DNA from: Saprospiraceae bacterium | Lineage (GTDB): Bacteria; Bacteroidota; Bacteroidia; Chitinophagales; Saprospiraceae | NCBI GenBank assembly: GCA_020630435.1 | Contig: JAHDBJ010000006.1 | Coordinates: forward strand, 1-64,000 | DNA: 64,000 nucleotides | Direction: 5' to 3' | Shown here: positions 46,317-54,425 of the stretch, in pieces | Position numbering within the stretch: position 1 is the first letter of the stretch | How the letters are laid out: each line of letters begins with the position of its first letter | Position numbers and translations under genes: made by a program | Notes under the pieces: model-generated | The model's input: the letters and a program-made list of their open reading frames with translations, nothing else | Told to the model about the DNA's origin: nothing | Databases searched by the model: none

Positions 46317-46769
46317 ATGAAGACAATAGTGTACTCCACAGGTGTACTGGTATTGGTATGTCTGTTTAATATAAATGTAATAGCACAGGCAGACATTTCA
46401 AGTATTGACCCAATGGCTTCTTCTATACAAAGACAATTAGAAACAGAAGGAGAAAACGAGACTATAGATTATGATATAGAGTTTAATAGAGTTCCTGGGT
46501 ATTTTAGACATCATAAGAAATTATCTAGTTACTTTTCTGGTTATGCTATAGAACTTACTCGTTCAGATTTACCTTTAAAACGTAATTACATACTCTTTGA
46601 ACGTTTTGGAGGAATTCAGGTCGATCGTTTAAAAAGAGGTAGCTTTAGTTATCTCATTACAGGTTTTCGAAATCAAAAAGCTGCTAAAAAGCATCTTCAA
46701 AAAATTGTTAAACCTCAAGCTCCCGAATCTAGAATTGTTCAATATGTGAGAGGAAAAAGAAAGGTATAA
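46317..46769 (+). CDS. Secreted SPOR-like small protein
   Basis: A 150-residue protein with a signal peptide (about 1-23, ending VIAQA). The last ~75 residues look like a SPOR-type alpha/beta fold. They have YAIELTRSDLPLKRNYILFERFGGIQVDRL, then SFSYLITGFRNQKAAKKHLQKI and VQYVRG, the usual strand-helix-strand pattern of peptidoglycan-binding SPOR domains. This assignment rests on pattern, not on a strong motif. It is monocistronic. Confidence 0.6.
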   Translation: MKTIVYSTGVLVLVCLFNINVIAQADISSIDPMASSIQRQLETEGENETIDYDIEFNRVPGYFRHHKKLSSYFSGYAIELTRSDLPLKRNYILFERFGGIQVDRLKRGSFSYLITGFRNQKAAKKHLQKIVKPQAPESRIVQYVRGKRKV

Positions 46770-47259
46770 ACAAACCTTAAAACTCAATCGTTCGAATTTA
46801 TGAACATAAATCCGAGAAAGTAGTCATTTGTGCAATTCAATCAGCATATCTAAAGCCTTACAAACACCCACTTTTCATCCTAAATGAACCTATTTTTATA
46901 GCCGTTTAAAAATAGAATGTTCGATTATTAAATAATTTCAAAGAAAGTTATTCAAGCTATAAAATTACTTTTTGCGTTCCTCTCTTTTAGTATGTTCAAA
47001 TTAAATGATAACACTCTTTCTTTTTAGAAGTAACTTTATATGGATAAACGCAACCATTTTATAAAAGTCTTTGAAGTCAATAGGAATCAGCAATATGTTC
47101 TTAATTCATTTGCATAGTTTCTTATTGTTTTAACTTTAAGTATAAGAAACCTCCTATGCTTTAAGTTATCAAAAATCTCAAATGCACATAGGAGGTACTT
47201 TTCTGCATCCTTTTCAATTCAGGATGACTTATGGTATAATATATGATGAAAACCTATTT
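46770..47259. other. Intergenic region with a terminator
   Basis: A 490-bp gap between convergent genes. It contains the hairpin at 47149-47196. It also contains a short stretch GCCGTTTAAAAATAGAATG near 46901 that resembles the right-hand end of the type A miniature inverted-repeat elements and may be a relic. No gene is seen. Confidence 0.45.
47149..47196. terminator. Terminator between convergent genes
   Basis: ACCTCCTATG (47149-47158) and CATAGGAGGT (47187-47196) pair perfectly. The plus side continues ACTTTTC and the minus side TTCTTATA. It is the likely end of the sigma/barrel operon. Confidence 0.65.
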
Positions 47260-48783
47260 TTAAAATTTATAACGTAGCCCTAAATTAAGTCCAACAGTTG
47301 TATATTTTTGGTCTAAGGGATAATCTGCAAGTGTTAAGCTTTCAGGTTGGTATTTTACATAAGGCTCTGCCAAAAGCGCAAACTTATCATTAATGTCATA
47401 ACTTAATGCTAGACTACCAAAGTAAGTTATACCCACTCTTTTATTAAAAATAGGATATGGATCAGGTAAGTTAGAAGAAAAGTCAACTGGTAAGTTGTTC
47501 GGAGCTATTGTTCTTCCCTTTTGTAAAAATATTATATTTAAAAATGCTCCTCCATTTAAACTAACCTTAAACTTGTCCATATCCATTTCATAACCTGCGA
47601 TTAAAGGAATATCAAGCATCCTTAATCGGTTGTAAATTTTCATATATCTTGTGCCTGTTTGGGTTTCTATTGTTGTCTGAGGAGTTCCATCTGGTAGTAT
47701 AGTTGTTGTCGTAATCGTAATGGTAGAATTCCCGTTTTCATACTCAAAAATCTCATTTATCTGAGAGTAATTCAATCCCGTTCTTAAGGCAAATCGGTTT
47801 CCAAAAATAGCTGAAAAACGTAATCCTGCACTCCAAGCATATTGACTTCTTTCTAAGCTATCTCGCTGATTCGCATAAGCTCCTGTAACATCTGGGTTAC
47901 TCGGTTCTAATGTTCTAATCGCAAAATCAGGCGCAACTAATAAATCTAAATATGTTTTCACACTAAGTTTTCCTTTAAAGGAATAACAAGTCGGGTCAGG
48001 AAGTTCTAACATCGTTTCTAATCCTGATATAAGAGGATTAGCGATTGCTGGGGGAATAGCAATCTCATTAGTAGCTTCTGAAACTACATCTTTTTGACTA
48101 AGGAACTTGATGGATTTAGCGTTAGTGCTTTCTTGTTTTTCTATAATTACAGGCTTAGATTCAACAATTGGTTGTTCTAATCGACGTTGAATAACATTCT
48201 TTGAAATAGATGACTGATAACTAATTTGATCTTTGTTTATATTCAAAGTAGGTTTTCCTTCAAGTTGTTGTAGCGGTTGAGCTGAAACAGCATTGTTTAT
48301 AATAGGCGCAGTAATTTTTTTAGTTATTTTTTGAATAGGAGTTGATACCACCTTCTTTTTTTGAAGGTCTAGAGTTGATGGCGTAATATCAAAATGCGCT
48401 TTATTTTTATATTCTATCTTTTTTAGTTGGTTCTTCTTGTTATTAACGGTATTATGATTGTTAAAAACTTTAGTTTCCTCTTCCTGCAAAATTTCTTGTG
48501 TTTTGGGTTCTGTAGAATGCTCCGAGGTCGGTTCTACTATTGCTTGTTGAATAGTGGTATCAGGAATAGTATTTTTAGTTGTTGAGGTATATACAAAGTT
48601 ACCGATTAAAAATAGAGCTAAAATTGCCACTGGCAAATACCAATATTTTTTCACGAAAGAAGTCGTTCTATATTTCCAATTTCTACTATGTTCAATTTTA
48701 TCCCATAGGTGAGTCGGAGTACCAGAATCATAAGATTCAAGTTTTTGTTTAAAAATATTATCTAAGTAATTATCATCTTTCAT
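47260..48783 (-). CDS. Inner-membrane-anchored protein with C-terminal beta-barrel-like domain (sigma partner)
   Basis: A 507-residue protein. The cytoplasmic head (residues 1-42) carries the motif LDNIFKQKLESYDSGTPTHL followed by WDKI. One membrane helix (about 47-66) follows, then a ~190-residue low-complexity linker rich in Gln/Thr/Lys. The C-terminal ~220 residues are a PorT/outer-membrane-protein-like barrel (SAGLRFSAIFGNRFALRTGL, GYEMDMDKFKVSLNGGAFLN, VGLNLGLRYKF). Proteins of this plan follow ECF sigma genes throughout Bacteroidota and may link envelope state to the sigma factor. It lies 56 bp after the sigma gene. Confidence 0.8.
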   Translation of the reverse strand: MKDDNYLDNIFKQKLESYDSGTPTHLWDKIEHSRNWKYRTTSFVKKYWYLPVAILALFLIGNFVYTSTTKNTIPDTTIQQAIVEPTSEHSTEPKTQEILQEEETKVFNNHNTVNNKKNQLKKIEYKNKAHFDITPSTLDLQKKKVVSTPIQKITKKITAPIINNAVSAQPLQQLEGKPTLNINKDQISYQSSISKNVIQRRLEQPIVESKPVIIEKQESTNAKSIKFLSQKDVVSEATNEIAIPPAIANPLISGLETMLELPDPTCYSFKGKLSVKTYLDLLVAPDFAIRTLEPSNPDVTGAYANQRDSLERSQYAWSAGLRFSAIFGNRFALRTGLNYSQINEIFEYENGNSTITITTTTILPDGTPQTTIETQTGTRYMKIYNRLRMLDIPLIAGYEMDMDKFKVSLNGGAFLNIIFLQKGRTIAPNNLPVDFSSNLPDPYPIFNKRVGITYFGSLALSYDINDKFALLAEPYVKYQPESLTLADYPLDQKYTTVGLNLGLRYKF

Positions 48784-48839
48784 AAGCGTCTATCCTATTT
48801 TGAAGTATTATGATTTAGCGGGATTTTTTTATTAAAAAA

Positions 48840-49436
48840 TTATACTCTGATTTTTTGTAATTCTGAAATTAATCTTTGTAGCATCTTTCGAGCTTTGACT
48901 AACTGTGAGCGAGAAGTACTTTCTTGGATTTGAAGTGTTTCTGCAATTTCTCGATGGCTGAATCCCTCTATAGCATATAGATTAAAAACGATTTTGTATC
49001 CTTCAGGCAATTTTTGGATTAGACCAAGTAATTCTTCTTCTCCCAGTCGGCTATAGGCAGTCGGTTGAGTAGGTTCTTCAGGGCGTTGTTCCAATCCAAG
49101 CTGTTCCTTTTGGAAACTACTTTTTTTATAGTTTTTAAGCGCAGTATTTACAACGATTCGACGAATCCAGCCTTCAAAAGAACCTTCAAACTTAAATTTT
49201 TTAAGATTGTTAAAAATCTTGATAAAAGCATCTTGAAGGATATCCTCTGCTTCTAATTCGTGACGGGTATATCTACGGCATACGGTTAGCATCTTTCCTG
49301 AATACTTCAAGAAAAGTGCTTTTTCGTAGGTTGTATCCTTTTTCAGACAGCCCTCAATGAGTTCTTGATCTGTCAAAGTATAGAATTTTGATGTTTTTAA
49401 CAATAGTCTTTTCAAAAGTAAGGTATTTTTGTTCAA
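48840..49436 (-). CDS. ECF RNA polymerase sigma factor
   Basis: A 198-residue sigma-70 family protein. Region 2 reads YSGKMLTVCRRYTRHELEAEDILQDAFIKIFNNLKKFKFEGSFEGWIRRIVVNTALKNYKK. Region 4 reads LPEGYKIVFNLYAIEGFSHREIAETLQIQESTSRSQLVKARKMLQ. It is transcribed with the following membrane/barrel gene. Its regions 2 and 4 resemble those of the sigma factor at 58700-59254, so the two are probably paralogues. Confidence 0.95.
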   Translation of the reverse strand: MNKNTLLLKRLLLKTSKFYTLTDQELIEGCLKKDTTYEKALFLKYSGKMLTVCRRYTRHELEAEDILQDAFIKIFNNLKKFKFEGSFEGWIRRIVVNTALKNYKKSSFQKEQLGLEQRPEEPTQPTAYSRLGEEELLGLIQKLPEGYKIVFNLYAIEGFSHREIAETLQIQESTSRSQLVKARKMLQRLISELQKIRV

Positions 49437-49479
49437 TATTTTTTGGTTTCCTTTTCTAAAGGTGACAAGGTTTTAACAG

Positions 49480-49517
49480 AAAACCACCCAAGTATATTAT
49501 CTATACTTGAGTAGTTT
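49480..49517 (-). terminator. Terminator of the 49534-51321 lipoprotein gene
   Basis: On the plus strand AAAACCACCCAAGTATA (49480-49496) pairs with TATACTTGAGTAGTTTT (49502-49518) with two mismatches. The minus strand continues into TTTTCTG. Confidence 0.75.
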
Positions 49518-49533
49518 TAAGATTAAACATTCT

Positions 49534-51321
49534 CTATTCTATTACAGGGGATTTAAACTCTCCAGTTATCGTTTTTTGTTCGGTGACTGTTTGACCATTA
49601 TTGTTAGTATTTATATCAAAAAGTCCCTCAAATGTTCCTTCTACATATTCACCAATGACATCCGAGTAAGTAGACATATTAACTGTTAAATCACTACAAA
49701 AACCTGTTATAGTAATTGGTGAAAACTCTCCTTGTATATAAAGGTTTCCAGAGTGATTATTACTAGTACCAACCCCCAGTTCTACATCAGGGTTAAAGTC
49801 TAGATTGAAAAGGGTTTGTTCAAGCCCACCACTTATATAGGCCATAATAAAAGTCGAGTCGGCTGTAGTAGAAGTAGGAACATTAAAGAAGGTCTGATCT
49901 AATGTGTAAATTATATTATCAAGTTCAAATCTAAAGAACTGAGCCAATTCTTCACAAACTGTAACTTCTCCTACATCTAATGTAGAACTATTTCCTAAGG
50001 GATAATTTGCTGGTGCACTTTGTTTATTTTCACCATTGTCTATTAAAATGACTTCAAGTTCTGCAGAGGTTTCACAATATGTGATTAAGGATTCAAAAGA
50101 ACCATCAGTAGGATCTATGGTTACAATATCATAAGCTCCACGAGTCGAAAGTTTAACATAACCATCTGTAACAGGTTGGTCATTACAGTCAAGTGCTTTA
50201 CCACTTACTAAAACGGAGCGTGGAGTCGAAATACTATTTATTACAATTTGTCCTAAATCTTGGTCACTTGTAAAATTACCTAAAGGCATACAACCAGAAT
50301 ATCCTCCGCATTCATCCAATATACATAATTCTAAGTCCTCTCCAGCAGGCATCTTTCCACCAAATTCGCCATCTTTAGTCGTATGTCCATATCCTGTACC
50401 TCTCCAGTCATTAGGCGCACTGTTAACTACATTTACAACAATACTTGTAAATGCCATAGGAGCATCATCAAACATCAATTGTCCCGTAAGGTTTACAAGT
50501 TCAAATGGAGCATCACAATTCCAAAAAGAAAAATGACTAACTTGACCTACATACATATTGTTTTGTAATTGAGCATTTCCTTCTTCTTTCCAAATACCTT
50601 GACTTTCATCAAAATGCCATAAAGGAATCGTACTAGGCGCATTAGCAGCAAGACTTGCATCAACAGGGATATTGATTTCTACAGTCGAACCAGCAGCTAC
50701 TTGTAATAACTCATTATTATCTCCATACAATTCAACAGCAATCATTCCATATGTTTTCAAAATACGCTCATTCCCTGCAAGATCAATTGCAGTAAGATCA
50801 CCAGGCATACGCTCTATGAGATCGTTCGATGTTGGGTCAAGAAATTTAGCAGCTACTTTTATATTACCAGAATATGCTGTACCAGATGTTGTAGCAACAC
50901 AATTGCTTGGAAAATTGAGCGTACAGCCTGCAAATGAGACACTACCTCCGTTACTATTGTTTACATTTCCAACTATGTCAGACGACATAAGTTTAATACG
51001 AACTTTAGATTCCTTATCTTTGCTAGGATAATAAGCTCTCGAACCATGAAAAAATCCTGATTTAGCAACTTGCACATAGGCTCTATCTTCTTTTACACTA
51101 ATCCCTTCAAAATAGAAGAAACCATTCTCGTCTGTAACTTGTACTTCACCAGCTATTCTAACATCAGCACCTTCTACAGGATTGTTATTCTCATCAATTA
51201 CGATACCTCTTAAAGAGCTATTGATATTAACAATTCCATCAGGTATAAAAGTATCTATATCTTTATTACAAGCTGTTATTAAGACAGCTAGGAACATTCC
51301 AAAAAATAATAACTTCTTCAT
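49534..51321 (-). CDS. Large lipoprotein with carboxypeptidase-regulatory-like domain
   Basis: A 595-residue lipoprotein (lipobox VLITAC, then NKDI). Residues about 33-105 are a carboxypeptidase-regulatory/CarbopepD_reg-like beta sandwich (LRGIVIDENNNPVEGADVRI, TDENGFFYFEGI). A ~180-residue middle domain follows (GGSVSFAGCTLNFPSNC, IPLWHFDESQGIWKEEG). Two more beta-sandwich segments occur around 285-345 and 370-440. The C-terminus is of unknown fold. It has the look of a cell-surface scaffold, not an enzyme. It stands alone upstream of tex, divergently arranged. Confidence 0.8.
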   Translation of the reverse strand: MKKLLFFGMFLAVLITACNKDIDTFIPDGIVNINSSLRGIVIDENNNPVEGADVRIAGEVQVTDENGFFYFEGISVKEDRAYVQVAKSGFFHGSRAYYPSKDKESKVRIKLMSSDIVGNVNNSNGGSVSFAGCTLNFPSNCVATTSGTAYSGNIKVAAKFLDPTSNDLIERMPGDLTAIDLAGNERILKTYGMIAVELYGDNNELLQVAAGSTVEINIPVDASLAANAPSTIPLWHFDESQGIWKEEGNAQLQNNMYVGQVSHFSFWNCDAPFELVNLTGQLMFDDAPMAFTSIVVNVVNSAPNDWRGTGYGHTTKDGEFGGKMPAGEDLELCILDECGGYSGCMPLGNFTSDQDLGQIVINSISTPRSVLVSGKALDCNDQPVTDGYVKLSTRGAYDIVTIDPTDGSFESLITYCETSAELEVILIDNGENKQSAPANYPLGNSSTLDVGEVTVCEELAQFFRFELDNIIYTLDQTFFNVPTSTTADSTFIMAYISGGLEQTLFNLDFNPDVELGVGTSNNHSGNLYIQGEFSPITITGFCSDLTVNMSTYSDVIGEYVEGTFEGLFDINTNNNGQTVTEQKTITGEFKSPVIE

Positions 51322-51523
51322 GTATATATTGCATTTTATATTTTCTAAATTAAATTATTCAGTTTGTTTTAATTTGTAAGATTGCTTTATATTTGAGTGG
51401 GTAAAGACTAAAGCATAATCATTACCTCATTGTTTTTAACCTAGGTTGAAAGCGGCTTTCAGAAATAAAGAGGAAATGAATTAAAAATATGCTGCCCAAT
51501 AGATAATTTTTTTTAAAAAATAA

Positions 51524-53662
51524 ATGTATAAAATGGATAAACAACACATAACGTTGATTTGTCAAAAACTTTCATTAAAAGAACGTAGCGTAAAAAATAC
51601 GATTGGATTATTACAAGAAGGAGCTACTGTTCCGTTTATTGCTCGTTATAGAAAAGAAGTTACAGGAGCTTTAGATGAAGTGGAAATCGGTGCTGTTAAA
51701 AAAGAATTGTATCGTTTAGAAGAATTAGAAAAACGGAAAGCTACTATTTTAACCTCTATCAAAGAACAAGGTAAATTAACGGATATACTTAAAGAAAGAA
51801 TTTTAAATAACTATGATGCAACGAGTCTGGAAGATTTATATTTACCTTATAAGAAAAAACGTAAAACAAGAGCTAGTGTTGCTAAGGAAAAAGGACTAGA
51901 ACCACTCGCTAAAAAAATATTTGAACAACAGTATATTACCGATATAGAAGGCCTCGCTAAGAAATATATTCGAAAAGATGTTGAAACTATAGAGATAGCT
52001 CTACAAGGTGCTAGAGATATTATAGCCGAATGGATAAATGAAGATGAAAATGCAAGGAATAGTGTACGAAAAAGTTTTGAATATAACGCAACAATTCATT
52101 CAAAAGTGGCAAGAGGTAAAAAGGAGGACGGCATCAAATATAAAGATTATTTTGAGTTTGAAGAAGCCTTAAAGAGAATTCCGTCACATCGACTTTTAGC
52201 CATTCGACGAGGTGAAGAAGAAGGTTTTTTACGAGTACGTATCGCACCTCCTAAAGAAGATACTTTATATAGATTAGAAAGAAAAATTGTCGATGGCAAT
52301 AAAGCAGGAGCACAACAAGTAAAATTAGCCCTTCATGATTGTTACAACCGACTGCTTTGTCCTTCCATAGAAACAGAATATCGAAAAATATCTAAGGAAA
52401 AAGCAGATACTGAATCTATTGCTGTTTTTGCGGATAATTTAGAACAATTGTTGCTTGCTCCACCACTTGGTCAAAAAAAAATACTAGCAATCGATCCTGG
52501 GTATCGAACAGGTTGTAAAGTCGTTTGTTTGAATGCAGCGGGGGATTTATTAGAAAATACAACTATATATCCTCATCCACCACAAAATGATTCCTTTGGA
52601 GCTAGAGATATTCTTAAAAATCTTGTTTATAAATATAAGATCGAAGCAATCGCTATTGGTAATGGGACAGCTAGTAGAGAAACAGCTGCTTTAACAAAGA
52701 AGGTTAATTTTGATAAAAAAATGGAGGTTTTTGTTGTAAGTGAAAGCGGTGCATCTATCTATTCTGCTTCAGATATTGCTAGGGAGGAATTTCCCCACCA
52801 TGATGTAACTGTTAGAGGGGCAATATCAATTGGACGTCGATTAATGGATCCTTTAGCTGAATTGGTAAAGATTGATGCAAAATCAATAGGCGTAGGTCAA
52901 TACCAACATGATGTCAATCAAGTTATGTTAAAAGAAAGGCTAGATACCGTTGTTGAAAGCTGTGTTAATGCTGTAGGCATAAACCTTAATACAGCAAGCA
53001 AACATTTATTGACATACATTTCAGGGCTAGGGCCAAAACTAGCTCAAAATATTGTGGATTATAGATCGACAAATGGTGCTTTTTCTAGTCGTGATGAACT
53101 GAGGAATGTGTCACGAATGGGGGATAAAGCCTATGAACAAGCTGCAGGTTTTTTAAGAATTCGGGAAGCAAAAAATCCCCTAGATAATACAGCTGTTCAC
53201 CCTGAAAGCTATCATATAGTTCATCAAATGGCTCAAGATTTGGACTGTAGTATAGTAGATTTAATCGAAAATGCTGTCTTAAGAAAAAAAATAGACTTAG
53301 AACAATATACTTCTAATGCAGTAGGTTTACTAACCTTAAAAGATATTATATCCGAATTGTCAAAGCCAGGACTAGATCCAAGAGGAGAAGTTAAGGCATT
53401 TAACTTTTCTGAAAAAATTCAAACAATAGAAGATTTGAAAGAGGGGATGATAGTCCCTGGTATTATTTCAAATATTACCAAATTTGGAGCTTTTGTCGAT
53501 ATTGGAATCAAGGAGAGTGGTCTTGTACATATTTCACAATTGGCAAATAAATTCATTAAAGAACCTACAGAGGTTGTTAAATTACAACAGAAAGTACAAG
53601 TGAAAATTTTAGAAATTGATATAAAAAGAGGAAGAGTAGCTCTATCAATGAAAGAGGTATAA
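51524..53662 (+). CDS. tex: Tex-family S1 RNA-binding transcription accessory protein
   Basis: A 712-residue protein with the full Tex architecture. The N-terminal helical region contains IARYRKEVTGALDEVEI. A YqgF-like RNase H fold near 325-440 has AIDPGYRTGCKVVCL and AIGNGTASRETA. Helix-hairpin-helix repeats near 490-560 include LLTYISGLGPKLAQNIV and FSSRDELRNV. The C-terminal S1 domain has GMIVPGIISNITKFGAFVDIG. Tex binds nucleic acid and influences transcription and envelope or toxin gene expression in several bacteria. M1 or M4 (51533) could be the start. Confidence 0.96.
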   Translation: MYKMDKQHITLICQKLSLKERSVKNTIGLLQEGATVPFIARYRKEVTGALDEVEIGAVKKELYRLEELEKRKATILTSIKEQGKLTDILKERILNNYDATSLEDLYLPYKKKRKTRASVAKEKGLEPLAKKIFEQQYITDIEGLAKKYIRKDVETIEIALQGARDIIAEWINEDENARNSVRKSFEYNATIHSKVARGKKEDGIKYKDYFEFEEALKRIPSHRLLAIRRGEEEGFLRVRIAPPKEDTLYRLERKIVDGNKAGAQQVKLALHDCYNRLLCPSIETEYRKISKEKADTESIAVFADNLEQLLLAPPLGQKKILAIDPGYRTGCKVVCLNAAGDLLENTTIYPHPPQNDSFGARDILKNLVYKYKIEAIAIGNGTASRETAALTKKVNFDKKMEVFVVSESGASIYSASDIAREEFPHHDVTVRGAISIGRRLMDPLAELVKIDAKSIGVGQYQHDVNQVMLKERLDTVVESCVNAVGINLNTASKHLLTYISGLGPKLAQNIVDYRSTNGAFSSRDELRNVSRMGDKAYEQAAGFLRIREAKNPLDNTAVHPESYHIVHQMAQDLDCSIVDLIENAVLRKKIDLEQYTSNAVGLLTLKDIISELSKPGLDPRGEVKAFNFSEKIQTIEDLKEGMIVPGIISNITKFGAFVDIGIKESGLVHISQLANKFIKEPTEVVKLQQKVQVKILEIDIKRGRVALSMKEV

Positions 53663-53691
53663 AAAAATGACTAAAATTGGAAGTATCCTAA

Positions 53692-53756
53692 AATAAAAAT
53701 GCCGAGTAGATACTCGGCAAAAACGAATCTTACAATTTATTAACCAAAACTTACAA
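53692..53756 (-). ncRNA. Candidate small RNA, unit 1
   Basis: Minus-strand unit with the conserved body TGTAAGTTTTGGTTAATAAA then TTGTAAGATTCG. It ends in a hairpin GCCGAGT-AGAT-ACTCGGC (53701-53718) followed by ATTTTTATTTT. The terminator stem differs in sequence from the other three units but sits at the same place, which argues for a functional transcript end. No sigma-54 site is visible upstream. A 26-bp palindrome is about 45 bp upstream. Confidence 0.65.
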
Positions 53757-53797
53757 TTTCTTTAAATTGTACGGTTTATGAATGCAATATACATATA

Positions 53798-53823
53798 ATT
53801 TTAAATACATATGTATTTAAAAT
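53798..53823. promoter_or_regulatory. 26-bp perfect palindrome
   Basis: The sequence reads ATTTTAAATACAT followed by its exact reverse complement, centred at 53810/53811. It lies upstream of small-RNA unit 1 on the minus strand. No T run marks it as a terminator, and perfect symmetry without a loop fits a protein-binding operator. Confidence 0.5.
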
Positions 53824-53883
53824 AAAATCTTTCTTTTCAATAAATATTAATACGGCGAGAATAACACAAGGTTTCAAAAAGCA

Positions 53884-53953
53884 CAAAAAAAAATGCTAGG
53901 CCCCCACCCAGCATTTTGAAACGAATCTTACAATTTATTAACCAAAACTTACA
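53884..53953 (-). ncRNA. Candidate small RNA, unit 2
   Basis: About 70 nt, from a predicted start near 53953 to the T run at 53890-53885. The body TGTAAGTTTTGGTTAATAAA then TTGTAAGATTCGTTTC is followed by the terminator stem AAAATGCT/AGCATTTT (53917-53890) with a GC-rich loop and nine T. The upstream sigma-54 box is perfect. Confidence 0.72.
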
Positions 53954-53963
53954 CTTAAATCAA

Positions 53964-53979
53964 AGCAATAACTGTGCCA
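53964..53979 (-). promoter_or_regulatory. Sigma-54 promoter of small RNA unit 2
   Basis: Minus strand TGGCAC-AGTTA-TTGCT, an exact match to the -24/-12 consensus TGGCAC-N5-TTGCW, with GG and GC 10 nt apart. It predicts a start about 12 nt downstream, near 53953. Confidence 0.75.
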
Positions 53980-54125
53980 ATTTTTCATTTTTTTATCTTG
54001 AATAATATATTTTTTTAACACAACTTGCAAAGGTAAAAACTGAGCATTTAAGGAAAAACATCATATGTCTCTGTTTTTTAATATATTATACAATACCCTT
54101 TGCTCTTTTTTATTTTGAATAGGCA

Positions 54126-54195
54126 TAAAAAAAAATGCTAGGCCCCCACCCAGCATTTTGAAACGAATCTTACAATTTATTAACCAAAACTTACA
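54126..54195 (-). ncRNA. Candidate small RNA, unit 3
   Basis: Nearly identical to unit 2 through body and terminator (stem AAAATGCT 54132-54139 with AGCATTTT 54152-54159, followed by about nine T on the minus strand). Only the upstream region and the first few transcribed bases differ. Confidence 0.72.
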
Positions 54196-54205
54196 CTTAA
54201 ATTAA

Positions 54206-54221
54206 ATCAATAATCGTGCCA
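54206..54221 (-). promoter_or_regulatory. Near-consensus sigma-54 promoter of unit 3
   Basis: Minus strand TGGCAC-GATTA-TTGAT. The -24 element is perfect. The -12 dinucleotide is GA instead of GC, which would weaken it. Spacing to the conserved body is the same as in units 2 and 4. Confidence 0.5.
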
Positions 54222-54255
54222 GAAAAATTAATTTTTTATATTTTATTGAATAGAC

Positions 54256-54327
54256 ATAAAAAAATGCCAGGTCCCCCAACCCAGCATTTTGAAACGAATC
54301 TTACAATTTATTAACCAAAACTTACAT
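54256..54327 (-). ncRNA. Candidate small RNA, unit 4
   Basis: Body identical to units 2 and 3 over about 35 nt. The terminator stem AAAATGC (54261-54267) with GCATTTT (54284-54290) has a changed loop (CAGGTCCCCCAACCCA). The minus strand then runs TTTTTTTATG. It is the unit closest to the lantibiotic-dehydratase-like gene, whose stop is about 75 bp upstream. Confidence 0.72.
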
Positions 54328-54337
54328 CTTAATAAAA

Positions 54338-54353
54338 AGCAAGTACTATGCCA
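54338..54353 (-). promoter_or_regulatory. Sigma-54 promoter of small RNA unit 4
   Basis: Minus strand TGGCAT-AGTAC-TTGCT, with GG (54352-54351) and GC (54340-54339) exactly 10 nt apart. It predicts a start near 54327. Confidence 0.72.
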
Positions 54354-54425
54354 ATATTGATTTTTCGACTTTTATAATACTCAATTTTGTGACATTGAAT
54401 ACAATGATTTTAAAGACTGGGGTAC

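Noticed and set aside
53884-54290. Short peptides starting at the ATG inside the terminator stems (for example MLGPHPAF or MPGPPTQHF)
   Set aside because: The frames are 5-17 codons, differ between copies and fall in the hairpin, whose base pairing explains the sequence better.
53690-54330. The four repeats as a CRISPR-like array
   Set aside because: Spacing is irregular (129-242 bp), repeats contain a terminator and promoter, spacers are AT-rich and of unequal length, and no cas gene is nearby.
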